Under the pieces are notes generated by a model, which searched no databases, was not told where the DNA came from, and worked only from the letters and a program-made list of their open reading frames with translations. A stretch of 64,000 nt of DNA from Planctomycetota bacterium. GTDB taxonomy: Bacteria > Planctomycetota > Phycisphaerae > UBA1845 > UTPLA1. The DNA lies in contig JAATGM010000021.1 in NCBI GenBank assembly GCA_015654675.1, positions 102,940 through 166,939 on the forward strand, read 5' to 3'. This document shows positions 43,151-51,863 of this stretch, one piece after another. The translations under genes and the position numbers were made by a program. Within the stretch, counting starts at the first letter, position 1; every line of letters starts with the position of its first letter.

Positions 43151-44293
43151 GTGTTTAATTACGATCTTCGAACCAGCGACACCCAGACCTCCGCCCGCCT
43201 CGGAACCTTCTCCACCCCCCACGGCCCGATCGACCTCCCTGCCTTCATGACCATCGGCACCCGCGGCGCCGTCCGCGGTGTCACCCCCGCTCAGCTCCGC
43301 GAAGCCGGCTGCCAGGTCCTCCTCGCCAACACCTACCACCTCGCCCTTCGTCCGGGAGCCGACATCGTCCAACATCACGGCGGCCTGCCCCGCTTCATGT
43401 CGTGGAACGGCCCGATCCTGACCGACAGCGGCGGCTATCAGGTCTTCTCCCTCGCCGACCTCCGCGAAATTGACGACGCCGGCGTCACCTTCCGCTCCCA
43501 CCTCGATGGCCAGATCATCCGCCTCGACCCGCAACGCTCAATCGAAATTCAGAACGCACTCGGCGCCGACATCATCATGGCCTTCGATCAGTGCGTCCGC
43601 CTGCCCGCCACTCCCGACGACCTCGAATCCTCTGTCGCGCGCACCATCCGCTGGGCCGATGCCTCCAAACGCGCCCATCGCCGCGACGACCAGGCCCTCT
43701 TCGGCATCGTTCAGGGCGGCCTCGACTTCAACCTCCGCGCGCGCTGCCTCCAGGCCCTCCGCGACATCGATTTCCCCGGCTACGCCCTCGGCGGCCTGGC
43801 CGTCGGCGAATCCCCCGACCAGATGTACGACTTCCTTCGCCAATTCACCCCGACCATGCCGCACGACCGCCCGCGCTATCTCATGGGCGTCGGCCGGCCG
43901 ATCGACATCCTCCGCGCCGTCGCCTCCGGAATCGATCTGTTCGACTGCGTCCTCCCGACCCGCAACGGCCGCAACGCCTCCGCCTTCACCGACGCCCGCA
44001 CGCTCAAGCTCCGCAACGAGCAATTCAAGCTCTCACACGATCCCCTCGAAGCCGGCTGCCCCTGCTACACCTGCCAGAACTTCCCGCGCGGCTACCTCCG
44101 CCACCTCTTTTTGGTCGGTGAGATGCTCGGCCCGATTCTGGTGTCGATTCACAACATCGCGTACTATCAACGCCTGATGTCGCGGATTCGATCGGCCATC
44201 GCCGCGGGCCGGCTGGCCGACCTGCTCCGCGAATTTGAAGAAAAAACCCCGTCGCCCGACCCCGAGGAATCCCAATGTTCGTCACCGGACTAA
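43151..44293 (+). CDS. tgt: Queuine/preQ1 tRNA-guanine transglycosylase
   Basis: Read from the GTG at 43151 (VFNYDLRTSDTQTSARLG) the protein has 380 residues, close to the 375 of E. coli Tgt; an ATG at 43070 would add 27 residues not present in the family. Catalytic and substrate motifs include PAFMTIGTRGAVRG, TYHLALRPG, TDSGGYQVFSL with the nucleophile region, QCVRLP, GGLAVGES and DCVLPTRNGRNA. The zinc site is formed by CPCYTC and the following Cys and His (NFPRGYLRHLF). It exchanges guanine 34 for preQ1 in GUN-anticodon tRNAs. Its last 19 bases overlap yajC. Confidence 0.95.
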   Translation: MFNYDLRTSDTQTSARLGTFSTPHGPIDLPAFMTIGTRGAVRGVTPAQLREAGCQVLLANTYHLALRPGADIVQHHGGLPRFMSWNGPILTDSGGYQVFSLADLREIDDAGVTFRSHLDGQIIRLDPQRSIEIQNALGADIIMAFDQCVRLPATPDDLESSVARTIRWADASKRAHRRDDQALFGIVQGGLDFNLRARCLQALRDIDFPGYALGGLAVGESPDQMYDFLRQFTPTMPHDRPRYLMGVGRPIDILRAVASGIDLFDCVLPTRNGRNASAFTDARTLKLRNEQFKLSHDPLEAGCPCYTCQNFPRGYLRHLFLVGEMLGPILVSIHNIAYYQRLMSRIRSAIAAGRLADLLREFEEKTPSPDPEESQCSSPD

Positions 44294-44643
44294 TTCTTGC
44301 TCAGGCCCCCGCGTCTCAGCCCGCCGCCCAACCGCCAATGAGTACCATGCTCTTGCCGATCCTGCTCGTCGGCTTCGTCTTCTACTTCCTCGTCTTCAGG
44401 CCACAAAAACGCGAACGCCAGAAGCAGCAGCAGTTCGTCGACAGCATCAAGAAAAACGACCGCGTCATGACCATCGGCGGTGTGCTTGGAACGGTCGTCT
44501 CCGTGAAGGGCGACGAGATCACGCTTAAGGTCGATGAATCCACCAACACAAAAATCACCTTCATCCGCAGTGCGATCAAGTCGGTTGTATCGGGAACAGG
44601 TTCCGACGAAAAACCCGAACTGAAGACCGCCGGCTCGAACTAA
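44275..44643 (+). CDS. yajC: Preprotein translocase auxiliary subunit YajC
   Basis: A 122-residue protein with one transmembrane helix (MLLPILLVGFVFYFLVF, about 25-42), followed by RPQKRERQKQQQFVDSIKKNDRVMTIGGVLGTVVSVKGDEITLKVDESTNTKITFIRSAI, the classic YajC cytoplasmic domain. It is a subunit associated with SecDF-YidC. It overlaps tgt by 19 bases, as in the common tgt-yajC-secD order, but secD and secF do not follow here; a secreted protein gene comes next after a gap. Confidence 0.93.
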   Translation: MFVTGLILAQAPASQPAAQPPMSTMLLPILLVGFVFYFLVFRPQKRERQKQQQFVDSIKKNDRVMTIGGVLGTVVSVKGDEITLKVDESTNTKITFIRSAIKSVVSGTGSDEKPELKTAGSN

Positions 44644-44764
44644 ACCCGCATTCTTAACTCAATACATCGCATAACATTACCGCTGTTCGCCTCGATTTCT
44701 GAGCGAAAGACTGGTGGCCAAAGAGTCGATAATGACTCGGACCAGTCGCGGTCCCGCTGCCCAG

Positions 44765-44795
44765 TTGCGACTTTTTCGAACGGATAACATATAAT
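44765..44795 (+). promoter_or_regulatory. Promoter of the secreted protein gene at 44830
   Basis: TTGCGA (44765-44770) and a perfect TATAAT (44790-44795) are separated by 19 bases. The predicted start near 44802 gives a leader of about 28 bases containing AGGAG (44817-44821), eight bases before the ATG. Confidence 0.55.
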
Positions 44796-44829
44796 GCAGG
44801 TGGTCAGCGAGTTATTAGGAGTAGCCCCG

Positions 44830-45435
44830 ATGGATCGAAGCGTTTCATTCCGCGCGCTGCCCGTGGCCGCCGCCATTATCCTCGCGACCCTCGCTGCGGC
44901 TTCCGCTCAGACGACTACGACCTCGCCGAGCGGCACCACCAGCACTGACCTGAGCAGCTTGATCTCTCAGCTCGGCGCCAGCGGCCTCGTTCCGACTTCA
45001 TCCGGTTCGACCACGACGACCACCCAGCCCACGACGCCGCCCACCGATGGCGGCGGCGGAACAGGGGAGGACACTCGTCCACCCGTCACCAACGGCGCGC
45101 TTCCCGCGGTAAACGTCGGCCTCGGCGCACTGCAGCAACGCGCCCCGGGTTTGATGGTGGCCGCCGGATTGGGCGCGGCGACCGGCAGCTTGGAAATCCC
45201 CGGCGATGCCGAGGACTTCGAGCAGCCAAGCTTCGTCAAGAACACCGTGTTCGATATGACCCAGGCCGCGGTCGAGGCCATTCAAGCCGGAATCCCGCTG
45301 ATGTTTCAATCGTTCCTGACCGGCCTCGGATTGGGCGGCGGCGGAACTCTCCCAACGCCCGGCCCAATCAATGTCGGCCCCCCGCTCTCAAATCAAACTA
45401 CGACCAGCTCGGGAACCGTGGTCCCCGTCCCGTAG
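44830..45435 (+). CDS. Small secreted Thr/Gly/Pro-rich protein of unknown function
   Basis: The 201-residue product, read from the ATG at 44830 with a strong AGGAG ribosome site, starts with a signal peptide (FRALPVAAAIILATLAAASA, cut before QTTTT). The mature part has a Thr/Ser-rich low-complexity stretch (TTTTSPSGTT, SGSTTTTTQPTTPP), a Gly/Pro segment, and a more ordered middle (about 95-165) with LPAVNVGLGALQQRAPGLMVAAGLGAATGSLEIPGDAEDFEQPSFVKNTVFDMTQAAVEAI. It ends in a Gly-rich and Pro-rich tail. The family is not recognised. It has its own promoter and a strong terminator, so it is a single-gene unit and may be abundant. Confidence 0.7.
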   Translation: MDRSVSFRALPVAAAIILATLAAASAQTTTTSPSGTTSTDLSSLISQLGASGLVPTSSGSTTTTTQPTTPPTDGGGGTGEDTRPPVTNGALPAVNVGLGALQQRAPGLMVAAGLGAATGSLEIPGDAEDFEQPSFVKNTVFDMTQAAVEAIQAGIPLMFQSFLTGLGLGGGGTLPTPGPINVGPPLSNQTTTSSGTVVPVP

Positions 45436-45460
45436 CGCGCGATGAAAACAACTTCTTAAA

Positions 45461-45485
45461 GGCCGGGCCGAACCCGGCCTTTTTT
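45461..45485 (+). terminator. Strong intrinsic terminator
   Basis: GGCCGGG (45461-45467) and CCCGGCC (45473-45479) form a perfect 7-bp GC stem with loop CCGAA, followed by six T residues. It ends the secreted protein gene and abuts the 3' end of the ABC permease gene coming from the other side, for which it would be weaker (only TTTAAG follows on that strand). Confidence 0.85.
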
Positions 45486-47589
45486 ATTGCGCGAACGCGC
45501 CCCGTGGCCGCGGCCGAATCATCCACAAGCCAACGACCAGCGCCACTCCCGCCAGGCAGAGCATTCCCGCTCGGTGCCCATCGCCGGTCCCGAGATAGCG
45601 TGCCAGCCACTCAAACTTCGTCGAAATGATCGCGGCCGAATTATTCACCAGGTGAATGAACATGGCCGGAAAGATCGACCCGCCGCGCAGGCAAACCCAC
45701 GTCAACACCATCCCAAGGACCGCCGTCGTCGGAATTCGCCAAAGGTCCGCGTGAAACAACCCGAATACGAGCCCGACCACAACACAGACCGCCAGCGGCC
45801 CCATCCGATCCCGAAGCCCCGCCAGCACAAATCCGCGAAACAGCGTCTCCTCGCATATCGCTGGCAGCACCGCAATCGTCAACAGCAACAGCCACGTCGG
45901 CAGCGCCAGCATCCGCGCCTCTTGCTGCCCCATCAGCCGCGACACCTCTTCCGATTGCGGCAACATTCGCACGATCCAATGCGACATCGCCACCGCAATC
46001 ACCGGACAAGTTGCCGCAACCAGCAACGTCCCCAATACCGTCCAGGCGCCCGGCATCCGAATCGAAAACGTCTCGCGAAGATTGAGCTTGGCATACCACG
46101 CCACCAGCAGCGGCGGCAGCAGATAACACCCAAGCATCAAGCTGATCGTCATCCCGGCCAGCCGACCCGGCGACATGCTCGGCGTCGCTACCGTCGTCTG
46201 CCAGTAGAACGAAAGGGGAAAAATCACCGCGGCAAGGAGCAGCGCGCCAGTCGCGCTCGGCCGCGCGGCCGGTTTAAGAAATCGCCGCGAGAGCAGCGTC
46301 TTGTAGCTGCCCACATCCGAAAACAGCACCGCTTCCTGACCATACAGCTTCGCCGCACCCAGCACCGCCGCCGCTGCATAAAGGCACGTCGACCCGAACG
46401 TCATCGCAATGCCCACCGCGTCATACCGCCCCGCGAATAGCTCGCGCAGCAGCACCACCACGTTCGCCACCGGCATCACCATCACCGGCCCCGCCAGCTT
46501 CACGCTCGGCATATAGCTGATGACCATCGCCGGGATCAGCGCGGCAATCATCACCGGCGTCATGTAGTTCTGGGCTTCCTTGAACGACCGCGCCAAACTG
46601 CATGTCGCCAGCATCACCGCCGAAAACAACACCGCAAACGGAACCATCGCCAGCAAAACGATCGGCAACACCGCCGTCGGAATGGAAACCGGCCCCGCGC
46701 CCGGCATGGTGCGCGTCATCGCCTCCGCCACGCCGCTGAACCGCATCGTGGCGCCCATTGAAATCAGATTCAGCGCGCTCGATGTAATGGCCACCGTCGC
46801 CACCACCAGAAACTTCCCGGCCATCACCTGCGTCCGCGGAACCGGCGCCGCCATCAGCGTTTCCAGCGTCCCGCGCTCGCGCTCCCCGGCCGTCAGATCA
46901 ATCGCCGGATAGATCGCCCCGGTGACGGTCATGATCACCAGTAGAAAAGGAAGTATCTGCCCCAGCAATGCCCCGCCCAGCTTGGTCGGACTCGCCACGG
47001 ACATCACGTCCACGTCCAGCGGACGCAGCACGTCTTCGCGCAGCCCCGCCTTCTCCAGACGCGTCGCGATCAGCCGATCCGTCTGCCGCGCCAGAATGCC
47101 CTGCATCGACCGCATCGCAATCTCGCTGCGATACTCCGACGGGTCATAGAAAATCCTGACGACGCGATTCTTGTCATCCCCCAGAGCTCGCTCCGGCACC
47201 GCCGGCTCCACGCTCACTCCCAGTTGAACCTTTCCGCCCCGAACCGCCCCGGCCAGCGGTTCCGACGTCAGATCGATCTCGAACTGGTGCCCCGCAACCG
47301 TCATTCGCTTGCCGGGTTGCGTCGTCGCCGGCCGGCTCTCACTCCCCGGCGGTTCGTCAGCCGCGATCACCGCCGTCAGCCACCGCCGCAGCCCGTCCGT
47401 CTCCACCACAACCCGATATGTCTCTCGTTCGCGCCGCGCCTTCTCAACCTGCAGCGCCTGCGCCACGACAATCATCAACACCGGGTAAAGCAGCAGCGGC
47501 ACCAACACCATCGCGATCAGCGTCCGCCGATCGCGCAGCGCCTCGAGCAACTCCTTCCGATAGACAATCCAGACCCGTCGTAGCTTCAA
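45484..47589 (-). CDS. ABC-2 type transporter permease fused to a CPBP intramembrane protease domain
   Basis: This 701-residue protein starts at the TTG at 47589, which overlaps the stop of the ATPase gene (TTGA). The first part (about 1-420) is a NatB/ABC-2 permease: VYRKELLEALRDRRTLIAMVLVPLLLYPVL, a long extracytoplasmic loop, and membrane helices around 220-400 (GALLGQILPFLLVIMTVTGAIYPAIDLTAGERERGTLETLMAAP). The C-terminal third has a CPBP (Abi) protease with EETLFRGF, FGLFHAD and FIHLVNNS, matching the EExxxR, FxxxH and HxxxN motifs. The fusion suggests export coupled with membrane proteolysis. An open frame runs farther upstream, but inside the ATPase gene. Confidence 0.85.
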   Translation of the reverse strand: MKLRRVWIVYRKELLEALRDRRTLIAMVLVPLLLYPVLMIVVAQALQVEKARRERETYRVVVETDGLRRWLTAVIAADEPPGSESRPATTQPGKRMTVAGHQFEIDLTSEPLAGAVRGGKVQLGVSVEPAVPERALGDDKNRVVRIFYDPSEYRSEIAMRSMQGILARQTDRLIATRLEKAGLREDVLRPLDVDVMSVASPTKLGGALLGQILPFLLVIMTVTGAIYPAIDLTAGERERGTLETLMAAPVPRTQVMAGKFLVVATVAITSSALNLISMGATMRFSGVAEAMTRTMPGAGPVSIPTAVLPIVLLAMVPFAVLFSAVMLATCSLARSFKEAQNYMTPVMIAALIPAMVISYMPSVKLAGPVMVMPVANVVVLLRELFAGRYDAVGIAMTFGSTCLYAAAAVLGAAKLYGQEAVLFSDVGSYKTLLSRRFLKPAARPSATGALLLAAVIFPLSFYWQTTVATPSMSPGRLAGMTISLMLGCYLLPPLLVAWYAKLNLRETFSIRMPGAWTVLGTLLVAATCPVIAVAMSHWIVRMLPQSEEVSRLMGQQEARMLALPTWLLLLTIAVLPAICEETLFRGFVLAGLRDRMGPLAVCVVVGLVFGLFHADLWRIPTTAVLGMVLTWVCLRGGSIFPAMFIHLVNNSAAIISTKFEWLARYLGTGDGHRAGMLCLAGVALVVGLWMIRPRPRGAFAQ

Positions 47590-48350
47590 GTCCCGCCCCC
47601 AATCGCCAGCACATGCTGCTCCTGGCCGCACAGCTTCAGGAATATCTCGCTCAGTCGCGTCTTCCCCGAGGCCGCCCGAAGCTGCTCCATGTTCCCCTCT
47701 GCCATCAATCGCCCTTCGTAAATCAGCCCGAACCGATGGCAAATAGTCTCGGCCTCATCCAGGTAGTGCGTCGACAACAGAATTGTCTTTCCCCGCGCAC
47801 CCTCCGCCCGGATGAAATCCAGAATGATCCGGTTCGTCATCACATCCAGCCCCAGCGTCGGCTCGTCCAGAATCAGGATCGGCGGATCGGCCACCAGCGC
47901 CCGCGCGATGCTCGTCCGCTGTTTCTGCCCGGTCGAAAGCCCGCCGCACCGCAAATCCGCGAACGACTTCATATCCAGCCAGCCGATCAACTCGTCCACC
48001 CGCCGCTCGATCGCCCCGCGATCCATGCCATGTAGCTCGCCAAAGAAATGCAGCAACTCGCGCGGCGACAATCGCTGATACAGCCCCGTCGATGCCGTCA
48101 GATAGCCCACCGACCGCTTCACATCATCCGGCCGCTCGCGCACATCAAATCCGTTCAGCCGCACGACCCCATCTGACGGTGTGATCAATCCCCCCAGCAT
48201 TCGCAGCGTCGTCGTCTTGCCTGCCCCATTCGGCCCCAGCAGACCGTAGATTTCCCCCCGCTCGACCCGAAACGATAGCCCATCGACCGCCCGCTTCTCG
48301 CCGCCGATCGTCGTCGGAAACACCTTTACCAATTGTTCGACTTCAACCAT
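47586..48350 (-). CDS. ABC transporter ATP-binding protein (NatA-like)
   Basis: A 254-residue ATPase from the ATG at 48350. It has Walker A GPNGAGKTTTLRMLGGL, Q-loop region YLTASTGLYQRL, signature LSTGQKQRTSIARAL, Walker B ILILDEPTLGLDV and H-loop STHYLDEAE. It forms an exporter with the overlapping permease-protease gene. NatAB-type systems export Na+ or drugs or peptides; the substrate here is unknown. The start is divergent from priA, with 73 bases between. Confidence 0.9.
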   Translation of the reverse strand: MVEVEQLVKVFPTTIGGEKRAVDGLSFRVERGEIYGLLGPNGAGKTTTLRMLGGLITPSDGVVRLNGFDVRERPDDVKRSVGYLTASTGLYQRLSPRELLHFFGELHGMDRGAIERRVDELIGWLDMKSFADLRCGGLSTGQKQRTSIARALVADPPILILDEPTLGLDVMTNRIILDFIRAEGARGKTILLSTHYLDEAETICHRFGLIYEGRLMAEGNMEQLRAASGKTRLSEIFLKLCGQEQHVLAIGGGT

Positions 48351-48419
48351 CGGCGAGCACTCTACGCCAACCACCGTCGGGCTCCAAACCAACAGCGCCT
48401 CGCGCTCGCCCCGAGGTTC

Positions 48420-48425
48420 TATAAT
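48420..48425 (+). promoter_or_regulatory. -10 box (TATAAT) for priA
   Basis: A perfect TATAAT overlaps the first in-frame ATG (48424) of priA. Seven bases downstream is an in-frame GTG (48433), which would be the first codon of a leaderless mRNA. Confidence 0.45.
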
Positions 48426-48432
48426 GCGATCC

Positions 48433-50700
48433 GTGTCAGCAACCGCGCCGCGCACCCCATCACTGCTTCTCGAAGAAGGCCGCCGCGCCACTGGCCCCAT
48501 CGCCACCGTCGCCACCATCGCCCCGATCGATAAGACTTATTCCTACCTCATCCCCGATCATCTCGCCGATCGCGTCCACCCCGGCCAGCGCGTCCGCATC
48601 CCCATCGGCCCGCGCGCCACGCTTCAACCTGCATTCTGCGTTGCCGTCACCGACGGTCCCTGGGACTCCACCCTCCGCGAAATCGAATCCGTCCTCGACG
48701 ACCGCCCGCTCCTCAACGCCAAACTGCTCGAACTCGGCCTTTGGATCGCGCGCTACTACGCCAGCCCGATCGGCCACACCTTGCAGGCCATGTTGCCCGC
48801 CGGCGTCCGCCGCCAGGCCGGAACTCGCGCCGTCCGATTTGCGCGCTTAACCTCCGCTGACTCAACCCAACTGTCCCCCAAGCATGCCGCCGCACTCCTC
48901 GCCCTTAAAGCGGCCGGCGGTCAACTCCCGCTCGATCAACTCCGCAAGACAGCGGCGTGCGGCCCCGCCGTGTTAAGGTCACTGGCGGCTCTCGGCCGAA
49001 TCACGATCGAGATCCGCCATGAAGTCGTCGCCCCGATCGCAACCCAGGCCGAACAATTCGAGCCCAATTATGAAATCGACGCCGACCAGCAGAACGCTAT
49101 CAATCGCCTGCTAGCCGCGCTCAATGCCAATGAATTTCGCGTTGAAGTGCTCTTCGGTGTCACCGGCAGCGGAAAAACCGAGTGCTACATCCGCGCCATC
49201 CGCTCCGCGATCGCCGCCGGCCGGCAGGCAATCCTCCTCGTCCCCGAAATCGCACTCACCACCCAGACCGTCCAGCGCCTCAGCCGCCGCTTCTCTCGCG
49301 TCGCCGTCCTCCACAGCGGCCTCACCGACACCCAACGCTCGCGCCTCTGGCCCGTCATAGCCGCCGGCCAGATCGACCTCGTCATCGGAACCCGCTCGGC
49401 CATCTTCGCACCCTGTCCAAAGCTTGGCATCATCGTCTGCGACGAAGAACACGAACCCAGTTACAAGAACATGGCGTCACCTCGCTATCACACTCGCGAC
49501 GTCGCCATCAAACGCGCCCAACTCGAATCAATCCCGGTCGTTCTCGGCTCGGCCACTCCGTCGCTGGAAACCTGGCAAAACGCCCACAAGCAGCGCCACT
49601 ACGAACTCATCCGCCTCCCGCGCCGCGTAAAGGGGCTCGCCATGCCGCGCGTTCACCTTGTGGACATGCGCGAAGAACATCGCGCCCGCAAAGGCGTGCA
49701 CCTGCTCTCCCGCGCAATGGAAGTTCACCTTCAGACCATCCTCCGAAAAGGCGAGCAGGCCGTCCTGCTGCTCAATCGCCGCGGCTTCGCAAGCTTTCTC
49801 TTCTGCCCCGTCTGCAACACGCCCATCGTCTGCCCGAATTGCAGCGTCCACATGGTCTTCCACTCAACCACCGGCTTCGCCCACTGCCACTACTGCCACG
49901 AGCGAATCGTCGTCCCCACTCGCTGCGCGATGGCCGGCTGCGGCGGGCACTTGGTCCGCTTCGGAATCGGCACGCAGCGCGTCGAAGCCGAGCTGGCCGA
50001 GAAGTTCCCCCAGGCCCGCGTCGCCCGCCTCGACAGCGACGCCATGAAGAAACCCGAAGACTACGCCCGCGTGCTCAACCAGTTCGAATCCCGAGACACC
50101 GACGTCCTCGTCGGAACCCAGATGGTCGCCAAGGGCCTCGATTTTCCCTTCGTCTCGTTCGTTGGCATCGTCACCGCCGACACCGCCCTCTCCCTGCCCG
50201 ATTTCCGCGCCGCCGAGCGGACTTTCCAGCTCGTCCTCCAGGTCTCCGGCCGCAGCGGTCGCTCCGAAATCGGCGGCGACGTCCTGGTGCAGACCTTCGC
50301 CAGCGACCTCGCTGTCATCCGCCGCGCCGTGAAGGGCGACTACGAGGGCTTCGCCGCCGCCGAGCTCGCCAGCCGAAAAAAGGCGAAAATGCCCCCAGCC
50401 GCACGTCTCGTGCGGTTCGTCCTGTCCGATCCTCGTCTCAGTAAGCTCGAAAAAGCCGCCGCCGATTTCGCAGTGGCGCTCGCCGAATCACTAGCGAAAT
50501 TCGGCGTCCCCGCCGACATCATCCCGCCCGAACCCTGCGCGATCCCGCGCCTGCGCAATCAATATCGATATGACATCCTCATTCGCTTCGCTACCGCCAA
50601 GCAGATGCTCGCTGGAATGGACGCCCTGCGCGGCGCCGGCGCGATCAAGTCGAGGGCGCGCACCATGATCGTCGATGTCGATCCGGTATCGCTGCAATAG
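48433..50700 (+). CDS. priA: Primosomal protein N' (replication restart helicase PriA)
   Basis: This protein of about 755 residues is a complete PriA. The N-terminal 3'-DNA-binding domain (ATVAPIDKTYSYLIPDHLADRVHPGQRVRIPIG) leads to helicase motifs: Walker A LFGVTGSGKTE, VPEIALTTQ, VCDEEHEPSYKNMASPRYHTRDVA, VLGSATPS, GTQMVAKGLDFP and QVSGRSGRS. Two zinc sites are formed by CPVCNTPIVCPNC and CHYCHERIVVPTRCAMAGC. PriA rebuilds forks after stalling by loading DnaB. The start is GTG 48433 if leaderless, otherwise ATG 48424. Confidence 0.95.
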   Translation: MSATAPRTPSLLLEEGRRATGPIATVATIAPIDKTYSYLIPDHLADRVHPGQRVRIPIGPRATLQPAFCVAVTDGPWDSTLREIESVLDDRPLLNAKLLELGLWIARYYASPIGHTLQAMLPAGVRRQAGTRAVRFARLTSADSTQLSPKHAAALLALKAAGGQLPLDQLRKTAACGPAVLRSLAALGRITIEIRHEVVAPIATQAEQFEPNYEIDADQQNAINRLLAALNANEFRVEVLFGVTGSGKTECYIRAIRSAIAAGRQAILLVPEIALTTQTVQRLSRRFSRVAVLHSGLTDTQRSRLWPVIAAGQIDLVIGTRSAIFAPCPKLGIIVCDEEHEPSYKNMASPRYHTRDVAIKRAQLESIPVVLGSATPSLETWQNAHKQRHYELIRLPRRVKGLAMPRVHLVDMREEHRARKGVHLLSRAMEVHLQTILRKGEQAVLLLNRRGFASFLFCPVCNTPIVCPNCSVHMVFHSTTGFAHCHYCHERIVVPTRCAMAGCGGHLVRFGIGTQRVEAELAEKFPQARVARLDSDAMKKPEDYARVLNQFESRDTDVLVGTQMVAKGLDFPFVSFVGIVTADTALSLPDFRAAERTFQLVLQVSGRSGRSEIGGDVLVQTFASDLAVIRRAVKGDYEGFAAAELASRKKAKMPPAARLVRFVLSDPRLSKLEKAAADFAVALAESLAKFGVPADIIPPEPCAIPRLRNQYRYDILIRFATAKQMLAGMDALRGAGAIKSRARTMIVDVDPVSLQ

Positions 50701-50709
50701 ACCGTTGAA

Positions 50710-51681
50710 TTAGATTGGGCCAAGACCGAGATTGATCAGAATCTGCGTCGCGCTTACGCAGTCAATCTTGACGTTGCTGTTTCCCACGTTGAATTGCTGC
50801 TGCGCGCCGCTCGGAAACCGAATGGTGTACTGCCCCGGCTGCACCGCGAACGAATACCCCCCGCCCGCGTTCGTCGTTGTCGTGTTCGATCCCAGCGCAA
50901 CCGTCGCCCCGCTCACGCCCTCACCGGCGTCATAGTCGCCGTTGCGATTCGTGTCGTCATAGACAACGCCGAGAACAAACGTCGGCGAGTTCGATCGCGT
51001 CCCGTAGTCCTGCGTCGTCATCAAGCTGTCGTAATTGTGCCCGTCCTGCGCAAACATTCCTCGCAAGACCCCGACCCCGACTTCCTTGTAATCCGCATTC
51101 AGCATCACGACCCGATGCCCGCGATTCGGATAGTCCACGTCGACAAACAGGTCCTGATGTTGCGCGTTGGCCGTCGTAATCTCGTCCAGCGTGCCGGTCG
51201 TGCCGCGCCAGGTCAGGTTCTCACCGGCCGATCGATAGATGTATCCCGCCGCCTGCATGCGATCGAAAGGCGACTGACCCTCCGGCGTGTTGTGCTCAAA
51301 ATAATCGCGATTCAGCATGTCCTGGCTATGCGCCCGCGCGACGGCCGTCAGCGTCGGGTTCATCGCAACCGCTTGCTTGCTCGCCGTTGTGATAGTGGTC
51401 GAGGTAACGCCCTCGTTCAGGGCGATACCAAATCGAGCCGCCTCTGCCGCTGGCTTCAGCCGCGCCCGGTTGATCCGCTCAAGATGAAGTTGCTCAAGGA
51501 CTGAGTTATCGCCGCTCGCGGCTGTTCCGCCGCCGGTCAGCGTCGGCAAAGTGCTGCCCGCCGGCTGACCATCTCCGCCCGTCGGTGCCTGAGTGCCGCA
51601 ACCCACCAACAGGGCGGCAAACAACATCGGCAAAACATGCATCGCGCCGCGTCTGAACGTGGCGATGAAATGGTTCAACAT
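50710..51681 (-). CDS. Secreted CAP-domain lipoprotein with C-terminal SdrD B-like module
   Basis: This 323-residue protein has a lipoprotein signal ending LFAALLVGC (Cys at 28). A CAP/SCP-PR1-type domain follows (about 65-215): ERINRARLKPAAEAARFG, ARAHSQDMLNRDYFEHNTPEGQSPFDRMQAAGYIYRSAGENL and NPNYRE-like NADYKEVGVGVL. The C-terminal 100 residues resemble an SdrD B-type or CNA-like beta-sandwich (VLGVVYDDTNRNGDYDAGEGVSGATVALGSN), ending with LGLGPI. CAP proteins act on membranes, proteins or lipids in a host-dependent manner. It is convergent with priA, nine bases apart. Confidence 0.8.
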   Translation of the reverse strand: MLNHFIATFRRGAMHVLPMLFAALLVGCGTQAPTGGDGQPAGSTLPTLTGGGTAASGDNSVLEQLHLERINRARLKPAAEAARFGIALNEGVTSTTITTASKQAVAMNPTLTAVARAHSQDMLNRDYFEHNTPEGQSPFDRMQAAGYIYRSAGENLTWRGTTGTLDEITTANAQHQDLFVDVDYPNRGHRVVMLNADYKEVGVGVLRGMFAQDGHNYDSLMTTQDYGTRSNSPTFVLGVVYDDTNRNGDYDAGEGVSGATVALGSNTTTTNAGGGYSFAVQPGQYTIRFPSGAQQQFNVGNSNVKIDCVSATQILINLGLGPI

Positions 51682-51731
51682 CGGATTCTCGCTGCCCCCT
51701 CCGGCCGACTCGGCATTGTCAGCCGGTCCCT

Positions 51732-51740
51732 ATTCTAGCA
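51732..51740 (-). promoter_or_regulatory. Extended -10 promoter (TGC-TAGAAT) for the CAP-domain lipoprotein
   Basis: Minus-strand TGCTAGAATAGGGACC starts about 59 bases before the ATG at 51681, leaving a leader of about 45 bases. It repeats the block upstream of the multi-PAS kinase at 38.6 kb almost exactly. Confidence 0.4.
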
Positions 51741-51863
51741 CCCGGGTCGATTTACCGTGTAGTCGCAAATCGCCGCCGATACAGATTCACGAGCCGCGCG
51801 CAAGTGACTCTGCGTTCGTGGATTACGAAACCGCCCCGCATCTCGGACCGCGCTAGCGCCAAT

